Origin: Limnomonas spitsbergensis
Taxonomy: Eukaryota; Chlorophyta; Chlorophyceae; Chlamydomonadales
Reading direction: 5' to 3'
NCBI GenBank assembly: GCA_037349105.1
Contig: JAYJMM010000085.1
Span: forward strand, 1 to 64,000
Length of the DNA stretch: 64,000 bases
A program made the translations under genes and the position numbers. Position 1 is the stretch's first letter; each line of letters opens with the position of its first letter. The notes under the pieces were generated by a model that was not told the origin of the DNA, made no database searches, and saw nothing but the letters and a program-made list of their open reading frames with translations. This document shows positions 50,301 through 60,845 of this stretch, in pieces.

Positions 50301-51610
50301 GGATGCAATGTAGAGCTGCACTATAGGCCCGAGGATGGGCTGTAGGAGGAGAGCCAAAATGCAGGTCTTCTGGATGGAGTGCAGGGAAAAGCAGCTTGCC
50401 TGCTCTGCTGACTCGAGCCCCGCTGAGAGACAGACCGAGTCGTGTGGGGCTGTGACGCCTTTCTTATCTTATTAGGCTTAGGCCTGCAAGGGGAGGGGGA
50501 AGGATGGCATGGAAGAGCTGTGCGCAGTTGGAGACCTCCCCTCTCCACCCTCTTTGGTCACATATGGAATCACGCGCTAGTAATGCCCACAGAGAGGCCA
50601 CCAGCATCTGGGCTAATGCAGGGTGCTGATGGAGCTCTAGGTGGCTAAATGGATCTGGGGCTTTGTAGCTGTTGCAAGCCATATCTCGCGTGATTGCTGA
50701 GCAAGAGGCCATAGCCTGAGAAGGGAATGTCCAAGCATACGTCTGGCATGTGCAGGAGGGAGGATGGCAGTCACTGCCACCCACAGGCATGGAGTTTACT
50801 CATGCACTTGTGCCTATGCGTGATTGATCACACTTCTGGGGTGTGAAGCAAGCTTTAAGGTGCTTGCATGAGGTGTGTTGCCGGAGGGCTGGATGGTTCG
50901 ATGGTGCCAGGTTTACAATGCACGTTTTATGAGTGGGAGTGCCCTGTCACGCAGCATCTGCGATGGCCTTGTGGCACCCTTGTGGCATCAGAGCTTGAGA
51001 TTGTAGGTTTATAATAGAACGGAAATCAAGTTTGAAGGAGCTGTGGACAGTTATCTCTGCTGTGCCTATCTGACGTGTACTGGATGATGGGTAGAGGGAC
51101 GTTAGCACTAAGCAGATGGACTCGTGACCAAACCACATTGTCTGGACTTAAGCGTCCAGGATTGAAACGCCTCTGGTCAAGAGAATGACGCTTGCCTTAG
51201 GCCCCAGACTGTACCTCCAGGGTTGTGGCTCAGTTTGAAGTTCATGAAATGGTGTGGTCCTGCTTTGAGATCCAAGTTGACTGCGGTAACAAATATTTCT
51301 AATTTTTTAGAAATGGACTGTTTTGAGTTGATGACGTTCCTGCTGCCAACTGTTAAATCTTGAGAACGTTAGCACTGAAATCTTACATGGTGTAATATCA
51401 CTGTTGCGATCAACCAACTGGATAACTCCGGCCTTTTAAGTTACACATGATGTCCAGAAGTTCAAAAACGGGATCAGCATGAACATGGATGTCCAGGCTA
51501 GCTTTGGTAGGGATGAATGCATGAACTGAGCCCTCCAATTAATTGACTCAGAGCGTGTGCAGGTGATGATAAAGTAGGGGAGGCTAAAGGAATTAGGTTG
51601 ATCAGGTCGA
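50301..51610. other. IF2 3' flank and intergenic DNA
   Basis: The first part is presumably the 3' UTR. The first TGTAA, the usual green-algal polyadenylation word, appears only at about 51,389, which would make a long 3' UTR, so a nonconsensus signal is possible. I see no other gene in this 1.3-kb stretch. Confidence 0.4.
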
Positions 51611-52337
51611 GCATGTATTTAAGGTCAATAACGTTACACCTCTGGGCCCGCACAAAGCCCGGCCGTGTGGGTGCCCAACTGTTCAGAAGGGAGTAAAGGA
51701 GGAACGAAAAGGAAGAGAGGGGAAAAGAAACAAAAGGTGGGGCTGGGAAGGCGAAGCAGACCAAGTCCGACACCTGAGTTCCACTAGAGACTAGCCCTCA
51801 ACAAAGCCTCTAAGAAAAGAAAAGTCCACAAAAGCAAGCGTATCCCACCCCTGCTTGGCTGCGAGGGCGCTCCACTGATCATAAGGGAGAAGAGAAGAAA
51901 CTAAAAAGGGGGCAAACCAACAGAAAAAGCCAAAAGAGAAGGCCGAAAAGGCCAACGATGTTGGCCTCAGAAACCCTGGAGACTAACCCTCAATAATGCC
52001 CACAGCAGTCCACAAAAGCAAGTGCGTCCCACCCATGCTTAGCCTGGTACAACTGGTGGAAGTTAGTGGCAGCGCCCGAAGGACCTGCCCACCCTCGCTC
52101 CCGTAACTGCTCCCTGACACTAGGGCACTGGAAGCACACATGCAGCGCATCCTCTACCTGCTCGCTATCCCCCCGTGCCCAACACCTCTGGCAGCAGCGT
52201 GCTTGTCGCCGCTGACTGTTGCGCCGTCCTCTGATATCAGCAGTGCTGATCGCTCCAAGCCGCAGTCGCAAATTGGTGCGCACACAAGCACACTCCCTCT
52301 GACTAGTGTGGCTCTTGGCTTGCGCATGTATTTAGGG
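51611..52337 (-). mobile_element. 5'-truncated LINE copy with 14-bp target-site duplication
   Basis: The element spans 51,625-52,323 and is a close relative of 38,352-39,070 (same 3' UTR, same Cys/His knuckle region, 51,990-52,283 minus). It is flanked by GCATGTATTTAAGG (51,611-51,624) and GCATGTATTTAGGG (52,324-52,337), a 14-bp duplication with one mismatch. Similarity to the longer copy stops exactly at the duplication, the hallmark of 5' truncation during target-primed reverse transcription. The 3' terminus reads GGTGTAACGTTATTGA in element orientation. It encodes no complete protein. Confidence 0.85.
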
Positions 52338-52577
52338 TGTAGGGTTGTAAGGTACCTCACTGAAGCTACACTGCAGCAAATGTGAGGAATTTGTCTGGGA
52401 TAGCATATTGCACGTGTTTTAGGGGCTAGCTGTAGCTAATCAACTTTATCAAACACATGGACGCGAACAGGCGCGCCCTTCCACTTCTTCCTGTTCTAAA
52501 GTATATAATTTTCAATAAACGCTATTACCACAAAGAGAAGTCAGTGCCATGTCAGCTGACTTGTTTTCCGTCAGTGA

Positions 52578-52690
52578 CAGGTCACCTCTGGCAATCTGGG
52601 CCATGCTAGAAAGGCTCGGTCGCATGGGCGCCCAAAAGTCTGGTCGGGAGGAAAAGGAACTTGAGGCGAAAGAAAAGACAGACGTGGAAA
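52578..52690 (-). mobile_element. Diverged LINE 3'-end fragment (possible)
   Basis: CACCTCTGG...CTGGGCCATGCTAGAAAGGCTCGGTCGCATGGGCGCCCA followed by a GA-rich stretch resembles the 3' UTR pattern of the LINE copies nearby, in minus orientation, but with substantial divergence. It may be a related family. Confidence 0.4.
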
Positions 52691-52699
52691 GGAGGAGGA

Positions 52700-53000
52700 A
52701 AAATACCATCCCCAAAAGTAAAGAAAGTCTAAAGAAACTCCAGCCCTGGGCATCTGTCTTGCCACTTCTTGGTAATTCAGGTGCTATTTGGTTATTGTGC
52801 CGTCTAGTTCAATGTGCCCTCAATCAAGAGTGACAGAGACTCGTATTTATTTCATCGCTCAACATGCCTGAGGTCTACGCAAACTGGTTATTGGAAAGGA
52901 CCTGGTAGATTTCGAAGATATACATAAGTACATAACACTGGCGGTCCATCCTGTACATCAGCCGGATCTGCAGCCAGCAACACACCGCCCTGACCTGCAG
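52700..53000. other. 3' flank of the P4H-like gene
   Basis: About 300 bases downstream (minus orientation) of the P4H-like stop codon, presumably its 3' UTR and flank. I find no TGTAA on the minus strand close to the stop. Confidence 0.4.
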
Positions 53001-56000
53001 CTACCTGCCGGGCGGCAACTCCTCAAAGAACTGGCTAAACAGCCATTTCTCGCCGCCATACACCATTTCCCCCACGTGGTGCGAGGCTTCATCGCGGTTC
53101 CCATTGGGGAGCTTGGACCTGACAGGAAAGCAGGGGTCAGTTTAGTGCGCACCGGTATTTCCTTAAGCGCAGTCCTGTGCATCTTAAGTGAGCAAGTTGG
53201 GGGTGCTGCTAAGCAGTCACCACTGGGCCCATGAGGACCAAACCTTGAATGGTCCACAGTTGGTGGCACAAGCAGTAGGGATTGCTGCTCCATGCCCTGC
53301 CCGACATCGACCGGGTTGTATTTGAAAGAAACAGAAGCTCCTAGACCAGCTCTTATGGGGTGCACCCTAGCCTGGTCTAGGGGATTTCAGCAGGAGTTCA
53401 GATTCCCCGACCTTTTCTTCACCTACCACAAACAGTGCACCAAGGGAGTACAAGAGGACATGGCCGGGTAAAGCGGCATAACGACAACACGACTCACAAA
53501 TTACCAGGCCGCATTAACCGGTCCGTGCTTGGTGCCCTATATAGATTGCACGCTCAAGCATAGCATCTGCTATTTCAAGGTAAGCAGGGTAGCTAGGAAT
53601 CCAGGTTAAGGGGGAAAATCGTATATACCGTAATGCTTGCTTGCGCTTGCAAGAAAGGGGTGGCATAATGGCATATACAATGGGAGTTGAACCACATCAA
53701 AATGCGGGATCTTACCATGTTTAAATGAACACATTGGAAAGACAGGCTTGGCACTCAGCGTTTTAAACCCCTTCCTCCATCGGCCAAGCGGAGGGCCCCC
53801 CACCAGCCTGCCTGACACACCAATATTAACACCAAAAGACTTACCAGAAAATGACAGCCTGTCCTGGTGCAGTCGATATCCTCACAGGACCTGTCAAGGG
53901 AGACAAACACGCACGGTCGGAGACAAATTGTCCTTATAGGAGTCCGGGGTCATGTGCAGTGCAATGGGTGTTCTGATTTCCGTATTGTGTTTGCCCCATG
54001 AGTTCAGGAATTCCAGATGAGTCAGATGAGTCACACTTTGTCAGATTCAGATGTAAGGAGTGAGTGCCTTGTGGCCCCTGGCCATTGACACACTGAGGTC
54101 TTATGTGAAGAAGGATTTGGGGCGTGAGGGCTGGTGAGTTGACCGCAATTTGCTGATAGGACAGCCATCCTTAGCAGGCTTCAAAAGTGAAGCCAGTGAA
54201 TTATTGGGAGATCCACGCTTACCTGGTTCGTCCGGTTCAACTAATCAGCTGTCACATTATGAATCCAGTTCCATACAGCAGCCGTCATATCATGAAGACT
54301 GCATACCAAGTCGGATGCCCCTATAGCTCTATGGAATGCCAGTTGGGGGTCAAACAGACATTCCCAGTCGTTGCCCACGACAGCATACCAGCACTTTCCA
54401 GAACTAGGAGGGTTTATCGACCTGTCCGCTGGAATCGCTGCGGATGGGGCCTTTTGTGACCCAAAGTGGGCAGCTCCGTCAGGACCTCCACACTTCAACC
54501 TACCCACCAGAAATCCACCTTTAAATGGCGATCCGCTTACCCTCATCTCATGAGTCATAACCCTGAAACCAAAACCCTGAACCCTACATTTACAAGTTAG
54601 ACAGTGGCGCCCTGCTAACAACCCTGAGCTCCCCCCCTGAAACCCAGCCCCAAACCCTCCAGTTGCAACCCTTCATCCTACCTTTGGGAGGCTGCCTGAA
54701 GAAGGTGGCGCCCCCGGTACAGGAGGAGAGGTAGACTAGGACCGTGGCCGCCCGCTTGCCCATTTTGCCTGTGACGCGTGGACTGTAGTCAAAGTGCTCG
54801 TTGAAGAACTGGCCAGGCTGGTAGCGGACGAGGGAGAAGTCCTCATGAATGGGACCCAGCGGGAAGCGCACACCACGCACCTGAGGCAGCACAAGGCAGG
54901 ATATCAACAAGGCATCAGCTACATGTTTTTGAATGATTAAATACCGGGGTGGCAGCGGACAAGTGAGATGTCATCATCCAGGGGAACCAGCGGGAAGTGG
55001 ACACTGCACACCTGCTTCACATACAAGGAAGGAGATCAGCATAAGCTGTTTTGATTTCAATGATACAATACCAGGGTGGATGAGGACCCTGTGTTAGTGG
55101 TGATCAAGGGGAACCAGCGGGGTGAGGGTCCTAGGCATCTTCTCAATGTGCAAAGGAATTTGTTTTCACGAGCTGCAAGTTGTTGTCATTAAAAAATGAT
55201 ATGGTACTACCACAGATGTGCCGTGAGGGGAGCGAGCCGGCCGAAGCAACATGCACCAGCTTCAAATGCAGTTAAGGTGCGTTAACATCAGTACAGGTAT
55301 CAGGGAACCGTACATCAATACGTATTTCCACTTTTCCAGGTCAGGCCACACCCCTTAGTTTCTAAGAAAGTAAAATTATACTACACAGTAGACTCGAATG
55401 GCCTTCGCACAAGGTATTTTCAATACAAATACAAGTCCTCCATTGTCATCGCCATTTCAGTCGGAGATGCCAATTTTTCTTCCCTGCTTGGACCCCTGGC
55501 TTGGGGAAGCATTAGAATATATAAATAAAAATACCGGAACCCAAGGGAAGGAAATTCATTGTTTCGGTAAAAGTAACGAAGTCATTGTTTATTTTCAAAT
55601 TATTCCCGCCCCCCGCGCCCTCCGATGCAGCCCACCTCCTCCCTCTGCACCAGTCGCGCCACCTGTGCCCTGAGCTCCAGGACCAGGGGGGCCTCTCGTG
55701 CCTCACTACCAACAACGCTGGATGAGGTTCGGCTGGCGGCATTGGAAGATGTCTCGAGGACTGTACCTACAGGGTGTGCAAGCACCATGTGGGCCATGGT
55801 TGTGGATGTCTGGATCCAAGGATGAGAAGCCAGAGGACCTGGGAGAAGGTGCATACCATATCTGTGGGGAAACTGCCTTCAAGGAGGAATATCTGTTTTG
55901 GAAGTAAGGAGCCATCACTTTGTCATCAGCGGAAAGTAAGCGGCCATGAGAAAGCATACCCTATGAAAAATATGCACCCGAGTCATTCCCACCTCCCCAT

Positions 56001-56519
56001 ATGGTAGGTATGGATCAGGGCTCAGGGTTTAGAGTTCAGGGCTAGCGGCTGAGGACTAAGGGCTAGGGTTCCTTCCACCTGACTGTGAGACATCCACTAG
56101 ATGGACAGAGCTTTGGCACATGGTGGCTTTGCTCAACACGTTTCGCACGAGCGCCTCGCACTTGTCCGGCGGCCAGAAAGAGTCCACCACCAGGATACGA
56201 GGGGACAGGCTCAGGGTACGGACGACAGCAACTGCATGCGGCTTGGTCCCCTTCGCTTCTGCTGCTGCCGCAACTTCCTGCTGCTGCTTTCCCTGTCCCT
56301 GTCCCCAGCTGATGTGTCTTGGACAGCTCTCAGTCTGTGGCGGCTGCCTCGAAGACCTCTGGAGGGTGATGTCTCCGGGTGCGAATGATGTGGAAGGTAT
56401 GGATGGTGTGGATGATGGATCTGGCTGCGGACAGGATCTACCCATGGGCTTGCCATACTTGATGCTGCTGCTGTCGCCTGGTCCGTCCTGGTCTGCTACC
56501 TGTGGGCTGGCGACATTTC
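53001..56519 (-). CDS. P4H: Prolyl 4-hydroxylase-like 2-oxoglutarate/Fe(II) oxygenase, 5' end unresolved
   Basis: Exons in coding order: 56079-56519 (preceded by a good acceptor CCCCCTGCAG), 55636-55766, 54682-54880, 53845-53890, 53001-53118 with TAG at 53,001-53,003. Introns are GT-AG and in phase. The second exon could instead start about 6 bases later with the same phase. The family hydroxylates prolines of wall or secreted proteins using Fe(II) and 2-oxoglutarate. Recognisable parts: SPRILVVDSFWPPDKCEALV, then RTSSSVVG, then LVRYQPGQFFNEHFDY with the HxD iron ligands. YLSSCTGGATFF and VRISTAPGQAVIFW follow, and the last exon has NRDEASHHVGEM (distal His) and GGEKWLF (2-oxoglutarate-binding Lys). 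The first part is a Pro/Ser/Gln-rich low-complexity stretch. The start codon was not found; an upstream exon (possibly with a signal anchor) is expected. The C-terminus SQFFEELPPGR is unlike the usual ATKW ending. Confidence 0.82.
54946..55150 (-). repeat. Two decayed tandem copies of the exon 3 acceptor region of the P4H-like gene
   Basis: Upstream of exon 3 (54,682-54,880), minus strand 55,012-54,946 reads AG|GTGTGCAGTGTCCACTTCCC onward and would encode VCSVHFPLVPLDDDISLVRC. The real exon begins VRGVRFPLGPIHEDFSLVRY. A second, more decayed copy lies at about 55,080-55,130 (CCGCTGGTTCCCCTTGATCA). The flanking intron words AATACCGGGGTGG and AATACCAGGGTGG are duplicated too, giving a period of about 130 bp. 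The first copy soon meets a stop and has lost the HxD region, so it is not a usable exon. Confidence 0.8.
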
Positions 56520-56697
56520 CTGCAGGGGGCAGGAGAAGTAGCAACAGGAGGGTAGTATGGGGTGGTAGTGTTCGGGGCAGTGTTGTTGACAGGGGCAGCA
56601 GCGTTGGGGTAGATCAGGCAGTGGAAAGCGGCAAGCGGCATCAGGCAGGCTGTTCAGCAAGCAGTAGCTGGCAGCAGGCAGGGAGAAGCGGCAGTGG

Positions 56698-56699
<2 letters not shown>

Positions 56700-56730
<31 letters not shown>

Positions 56731-56732
56731 TA
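56700..56732. repeat. CAG trinucleotide repeat, about 10 copies
   Basis: An uninterrupted run of CAG/GCA triplets. On the minus strand it reads poly-Ala in an ORF beginning MLLYPAAAAA (56,741), just upstream of the P4H-like first recognised exon. Whether it is part of that gene is undecided. Confidence 0.85.
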
Positions 56733-56733
56733 C

Positions 56734-56950
56734 AGGAGCATAAGGCAGTGGGCAGAATAAGGGGGGGGCAGCAGGGGGGATTGGTGGGCTGTACGGTATT
56801 AGGGAGCAGCAGCATATAGGAGCATAAGGCAGTGGGCAGAATAAGGGGGGGGACAGCAGGGGGGATTGGTGGGCTGTACGGTATTAGGGAGCAGCAGCAT
56901 ATAGGAGCATAAGGCAGTGGGCAGAATAAGGGGGTGCGGGCAGGGGCGGC
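56734..56950. repeat. 84/85-bp tandem repeat, about 2.5 copies
   Basis: AGGAGCATAAGGCAGTGGGC starts at 56,734, 56,818 and 56,903. The unit includes a poly-G run and GATTGGTGGGCTGTACGGTA. It is nearly identical between copies, so recent. Confidence 0.92.
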
Positions 56951-56959
56951 AGCCTGCAG

Positions 56960-59099
56960 GCAGACTATTCAATTGTAGGGAACAACAGGAATTCACACCA
57001 TCCACTGTTTCTGAGATACGCATGTGACTTTGGTCACAAGCTGCTCTGTTCTCCAGAATCTCATCATGGATAGGGTGGGCGTCATTTATTTTCTTTCCTT
57101 TCGATGTTGCTTCTGTTCCAGTTCATGTTTTGCTTGCTTGCTAGCCGATTGGCAAGCCAGATTAAGCGGGAGGACGTTTTGACACTTTGTGACATGAGAG
57201 CGGTCAGCGAATGTTGTGGCCAGGAAAGTATACCCCAATCATCACACAGATTTAATGAAGGCAGTTTTCTTCAGTCCACACCAAATCATCTGCTGTCATC
57301 AAGCATGCTGTTGCCAGCTGAGAGTCCACCTCCAGATCTGCTGGAAGGCCATTGTCAGGTCATACTCGCAGGCCACACAGGCATTGCTGTCTTGTCCCAT
57401 TTTTCATTCTGTGGGCCGTCACCTGTGTTGATGCGAGTGCATATGAGATCACCCTTGAGCCGCAGAGCGGCCACACCTTGGCCAATAGGGACCAAATCTT
57501 AAGGCCTATGGCAGGAGGCCTCAGCTGCAAGGCTTACTGCACCAGGTAACCTCAGCCATTGGTCTGGATTAGGTTGAGGTGAGGCTGATGAAGTGCCCTT
57601 GAAACACCGGGGGCCAAGGGAGGGGGCCAGGGCAAGGGGTCTCTCAACCTGGCATCCCTTGAGTGTCCTTGCGGAGATGCCATGGATGCCCTCCGAAAGT
57701 TGGGCATAATGCGTGAATGCTGACAGGTTGATGGTGTGGATTTTCTTGCACTGGTATGTGGAAAGTGGCATTGGCTTCTGAGCCATGCTCTTAAATCCGC
57801 AAACCGAAGGCGGGCCGTGGAGGGAGGCAGTTGTGGGTTTTTAATTATTTCCTGTTAGTTTGGAAGAGTTCAGTGTAAGATCTGAAGGTCACATGCTTGC
57901 CTGTATCTGTGCTATCTGCTTACTGCTCAGCAGCGCACGCCTCAGTCCATGCTGCACATGCCGTCATCAGCATCTTTACGCAATATCCGGTGTAGCCACG
58001 TCATACCTTCCGACGAGGTTGGCCCAGCTTTCCGACGTTTCCGTCGTTGGAAATACTGCTGGATCCAAGCAGCAGCAAGACTCATCATCTATCCTTTCTT
58101 CAATTGATGATATCAGTGCATACTGGCCATAACAAAAATCAAAGCTATCAAGTTGTCACACGAATGGTACGGTACTACGGTGGTCGCGAACGGAACTCTT
58201 ATCCCATATTTTGTGGCATGACGGCCTCGATGCCACTGCTCTGTAAGGTTCAGGTTCACAAATGTGTGACACCGTGATGGAAGGTGGATAGACGAGGCTG
58301 CCAGGAGGAAAGCCACACGGCGCGCACACTTCGCAGTACATGGCAGTATGGCACGTCACCACGTCAGCAGTTCCAACACTCCATCCCATGCTTCCGCCAT
58401 ACTTCCGTCCATTGCTTGGTGCATTCAGGGGATGCATTTAATCTCAGGAAAAATTACATACATCAGCGTTTGGGCAGACTTTCGGCGGCACTAGATCAAG
58501 ATCGCCAGTATTCAGCATCAAATTCATCCTAGCAAGTCAATCATGACCCGGATCTAGATCATTGATGACTTAATAAATGGGTGGACCAGTTCACTGGTTT
58601 AGAAATTATGAGGCACCCATGCTTGTCTTAGTTTGAATCTTGAGAGAGGATGTATGGCCTCGAAATGTGAATCAAGCCACCCAAGAGGCCAAGACACGCT
58701 CCGTGAGTCCAGTCGTCAGCATATGAACAGCCCAGGCAGGCATACATGCAGACCGCAGATCATGGGGGACAGACTACCGTATCGGCGTATCTAGGAGCAT
58801 GCCGCCATACTGTATGGCAATCAAGGGTTCCAAGGAAAATCCCAGGCTTAATAGGCTTAATGGCACTGGGGCGCCCACAGCCAGGGTTTAGCCAGAGTCG
58901 TCCAGGCATCTTCAGAAGTGGAAACATACTGACATACTACATCCAAAGAGCTGACAAGATACCTGTACTGCCAAAGATCTATTTTTGGCTCCATGTACCT
59001 TTTTGCTTGGTCCCTCGCTTTCAATATTTATGTTTGCAACGTGCTAATAAGACACCGGTACCAGTACTTCGGGCCCAGCCATGCCGTGTAAATAATGTC
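56960..59099. other. Intergenic DNA, no gene recognised
   Basis: About 2.1 kb of average-complexity DNA. A 95-aa minus frame at 57,499-57,786 and a 132-aa plus frame at 57,104-57,502 are the longest, but neither shows a known motif or convincing splice sites. Confidence 0.45.
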
Positions 59100-59145
59100 A
59101 ATGACGTTACACCACTGGGCCATGCTGCAAAGCTCGGCCGCGTAA
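59100..59145 (-). mobile_element. Solo LINE 3' tail, minus orientation
   Basis: AATGACGTTACACCACTGGG and the following CCATGCTGCAAAGCTCGGCCGCGT match the inverse of the 60,054-60,104 tail almost base for base. It corresponds to the 3' terminal block of the LINE family (GGTGTAACGTCATT in element orientation). It is followed by AATAATGTAATAATGTAATA, a short repeat. Confidence 0.65.
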
Positions 59146-59449
59146 ATAATGTAATAATGTAATACACCTTTATGTTGTGGTTGCAGCGAGCTCACACATC
59201 TGTCCCCCTCAAGCCATGTACCTCCAAGAATGTACCTCCAACAAGGCGCAGCTGAAAGAGGGTGCAACTGAAATCATAGGCAATGCCATGATCTGGAGCA
59301 ATGATCCCAGACGATGTCTTTTATTTTTGCGTTGCAAGCAGAAAGCCAGCCGCAGAGCGGTCATTACCCCCAAGGCGAACTAAAGATCTTGAAGCACTGG
59401 TGCCCTAGCACCGGAAGCACCGGCGAGGTCAGACCTGTGCGACATCATG

Positions 59450-59860
59450 CAACAGCTTCAAGATGGAGTTCGAGGCGACCCACGAAGGCCGCCTCAGGAA
59501 GCAGCTAAAAGATGGAGTTTAAGGCGACCCATGAAGGCCGCCTCAGGAGCAGCTAGAAGATGGAATTCGAGGCGACCAACGAAGGCCGCCTCAGGAGCAG
59601 CTTCAAGATGGAGTTCGAGGCGACCCACGAAGGCCGCCGCCTCAGGAGCAGCTAGAAGATTGAGTTTGAGCCTTTGAGGCGACCCATGAAGGCCGCCTCA
59701 GGAGCAGCTAGAAGATGGAGTTCAAGGCGACCCATGAAGGCCGCCTCAGGAGCAGCTAGGAGATGGAGTTTGAGGCGACCCATGAAGGCCGCCTCAGGGG
59801 CAGCTAGAAGATGGCAGTTGGAGGCGACCCATGAATTCTGCCTCAGTTTGTAGCTAGAAT
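59450..59860. repeat. 48-bp tandem repeat, about 8 copies
   Basis: The unit is AGCAGCTAGAAGATGGAGTT plus CAAGGCGACCCATGAAGGCCGCCTCAGG (48 bp) with scattered substitutions and small indels. It reads as 16-residue repeats in one plus frame (RRPTKAASGAA type), interrupted by stops, so it is unlikely to be coding. Confidence 0.92.
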
Positions 59861-60002
59861 GGTTTCCCGGGAGAGACTTGCATGGAGATTCTAGCTCTCC
59901 AACTTGTCTTGGCCTTTACCGACGGTCTCGCTTGGGACATGTGCCTGCTTTTTGAATGCGCCATAATTTCCTGTTTTTCATTTCTCCTTTCCCCCCTTTT
60001 CT

Positions 60003-60104
60003 GACAGTGGGACGCCCACGCGGCTCTTTAGTTTCCAACCTTACTGTTGGACGCCAACGCAGCCGAGCTTTGCAGCATGGCCCAGTGGTGTAACGTCATT
60101 GACC
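60003..60104 (+). mobile_element. Solo LINE 3' tail, plus orientation
   Basis: CAGTGGGACGCCCACGCGGC, then GGACGCCAACGCAGCCGAGC and TTTGCAGCATGGCCCAGTGG, ends GTGTAACGTCATTGACC. This is the LINE family 3' terminus in direct orientation, opposite to the tail at 59,100. The CGCC...CGCGGC block occurs twice, as in the longer copies. Confidence 0.65.
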
Positions 60105-60773
60105 CCCAAGGCCCCAACTGCTTGATCATAAAAGTCAGGTCGTTAACAGCCCGTCAGCCGAATCTCGAGGCTTAAACTAATAAGGCAAAGATCAGGGAAA
60201 GTGGCAAACCTCAGCTGTATATGATGTTTTGATGACAACCAGGAAGCTGGCTCAAGGCATACGCTATCTCAACTGCTAAATCTAGAGGCTAAGACCTCAG
60301 ACAGATAGCTAGCCAGAACCCAGAGCTAAGCCCAGCTGGGGCAAAGGATGGTGAGAAAAATACGAAATGAACCCACTGAGACCACAACGAGAAGTAGCAG
60401 ACAATCCCTGAGTGCAGCCCCTTGGTGCAGCTCAGCATTTCCTTAGCTCAGGAAAATCCGGAAGTCAGAAAAGTCGAAATAATCAAAGGAGGTCTACCAC
60501 AACATTGCCACAATGACTTAAGTCCAGTAAAATAGGGAATTCTTGTCATGCAAATTTGGCCTTGAACTGAAGCGTCCTAAATTACCTCTGAGACGAGAAC
60601 GGACGAACAAAGCAAGGGAAACTGCCCGGAAGCATATATCAGGTAGTAGCCTGCCAATGAAGAGCTGCTTGGTTCGTTGGGGGACCGCTCGGGTGGGGAC
60701 AGCTTTGGATTTGTTATATTTTATCTTACAACTAGAAGGCGGGCAACATGGCAGCTTTTATTCCACGAGCACT
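60105..60773. other. Intergenic DNA upstream of the tRNA gene
   Basis: No gene is recognised. An 81-aa plus ORF (60,543-60,788) overlaps the tRNA gene at its end and is considered chance. Confidence 0.5.
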
Positions 60774-60845
60774 CTCTCATTAGTCTAGTGGTGAGGATAC
60801 CCCGCTTTCACCGGGGCGACCCGGGTTCGAACCCCGGATGGGAGG
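60774..60845 (+). tRNA. trnE-UUC: tRNA-Glu (anticodon UUC)
   Basis: The 72-nt sequence folds as a standard cloverleaf. The acceptor stem pairs CTCTCAT with ATGGGAG (one G-U pair), with G as discriminator. The D arm starts TAGTCTAGTGG. The anticodon stem CCCCG/CGGGG encloses the loop CTTTCAC, anticodon TTC. The T arm is CCGGG-TTCGAAC-CCCGG, which also serves as the Pol III B box. There is no intron and no encoded CCA. A T4 run at 60,859-60,862 is a suitable Pol III terminator. It resembles cytosolic eukaryotic tRNA-Glu. Confidence 0.95.
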
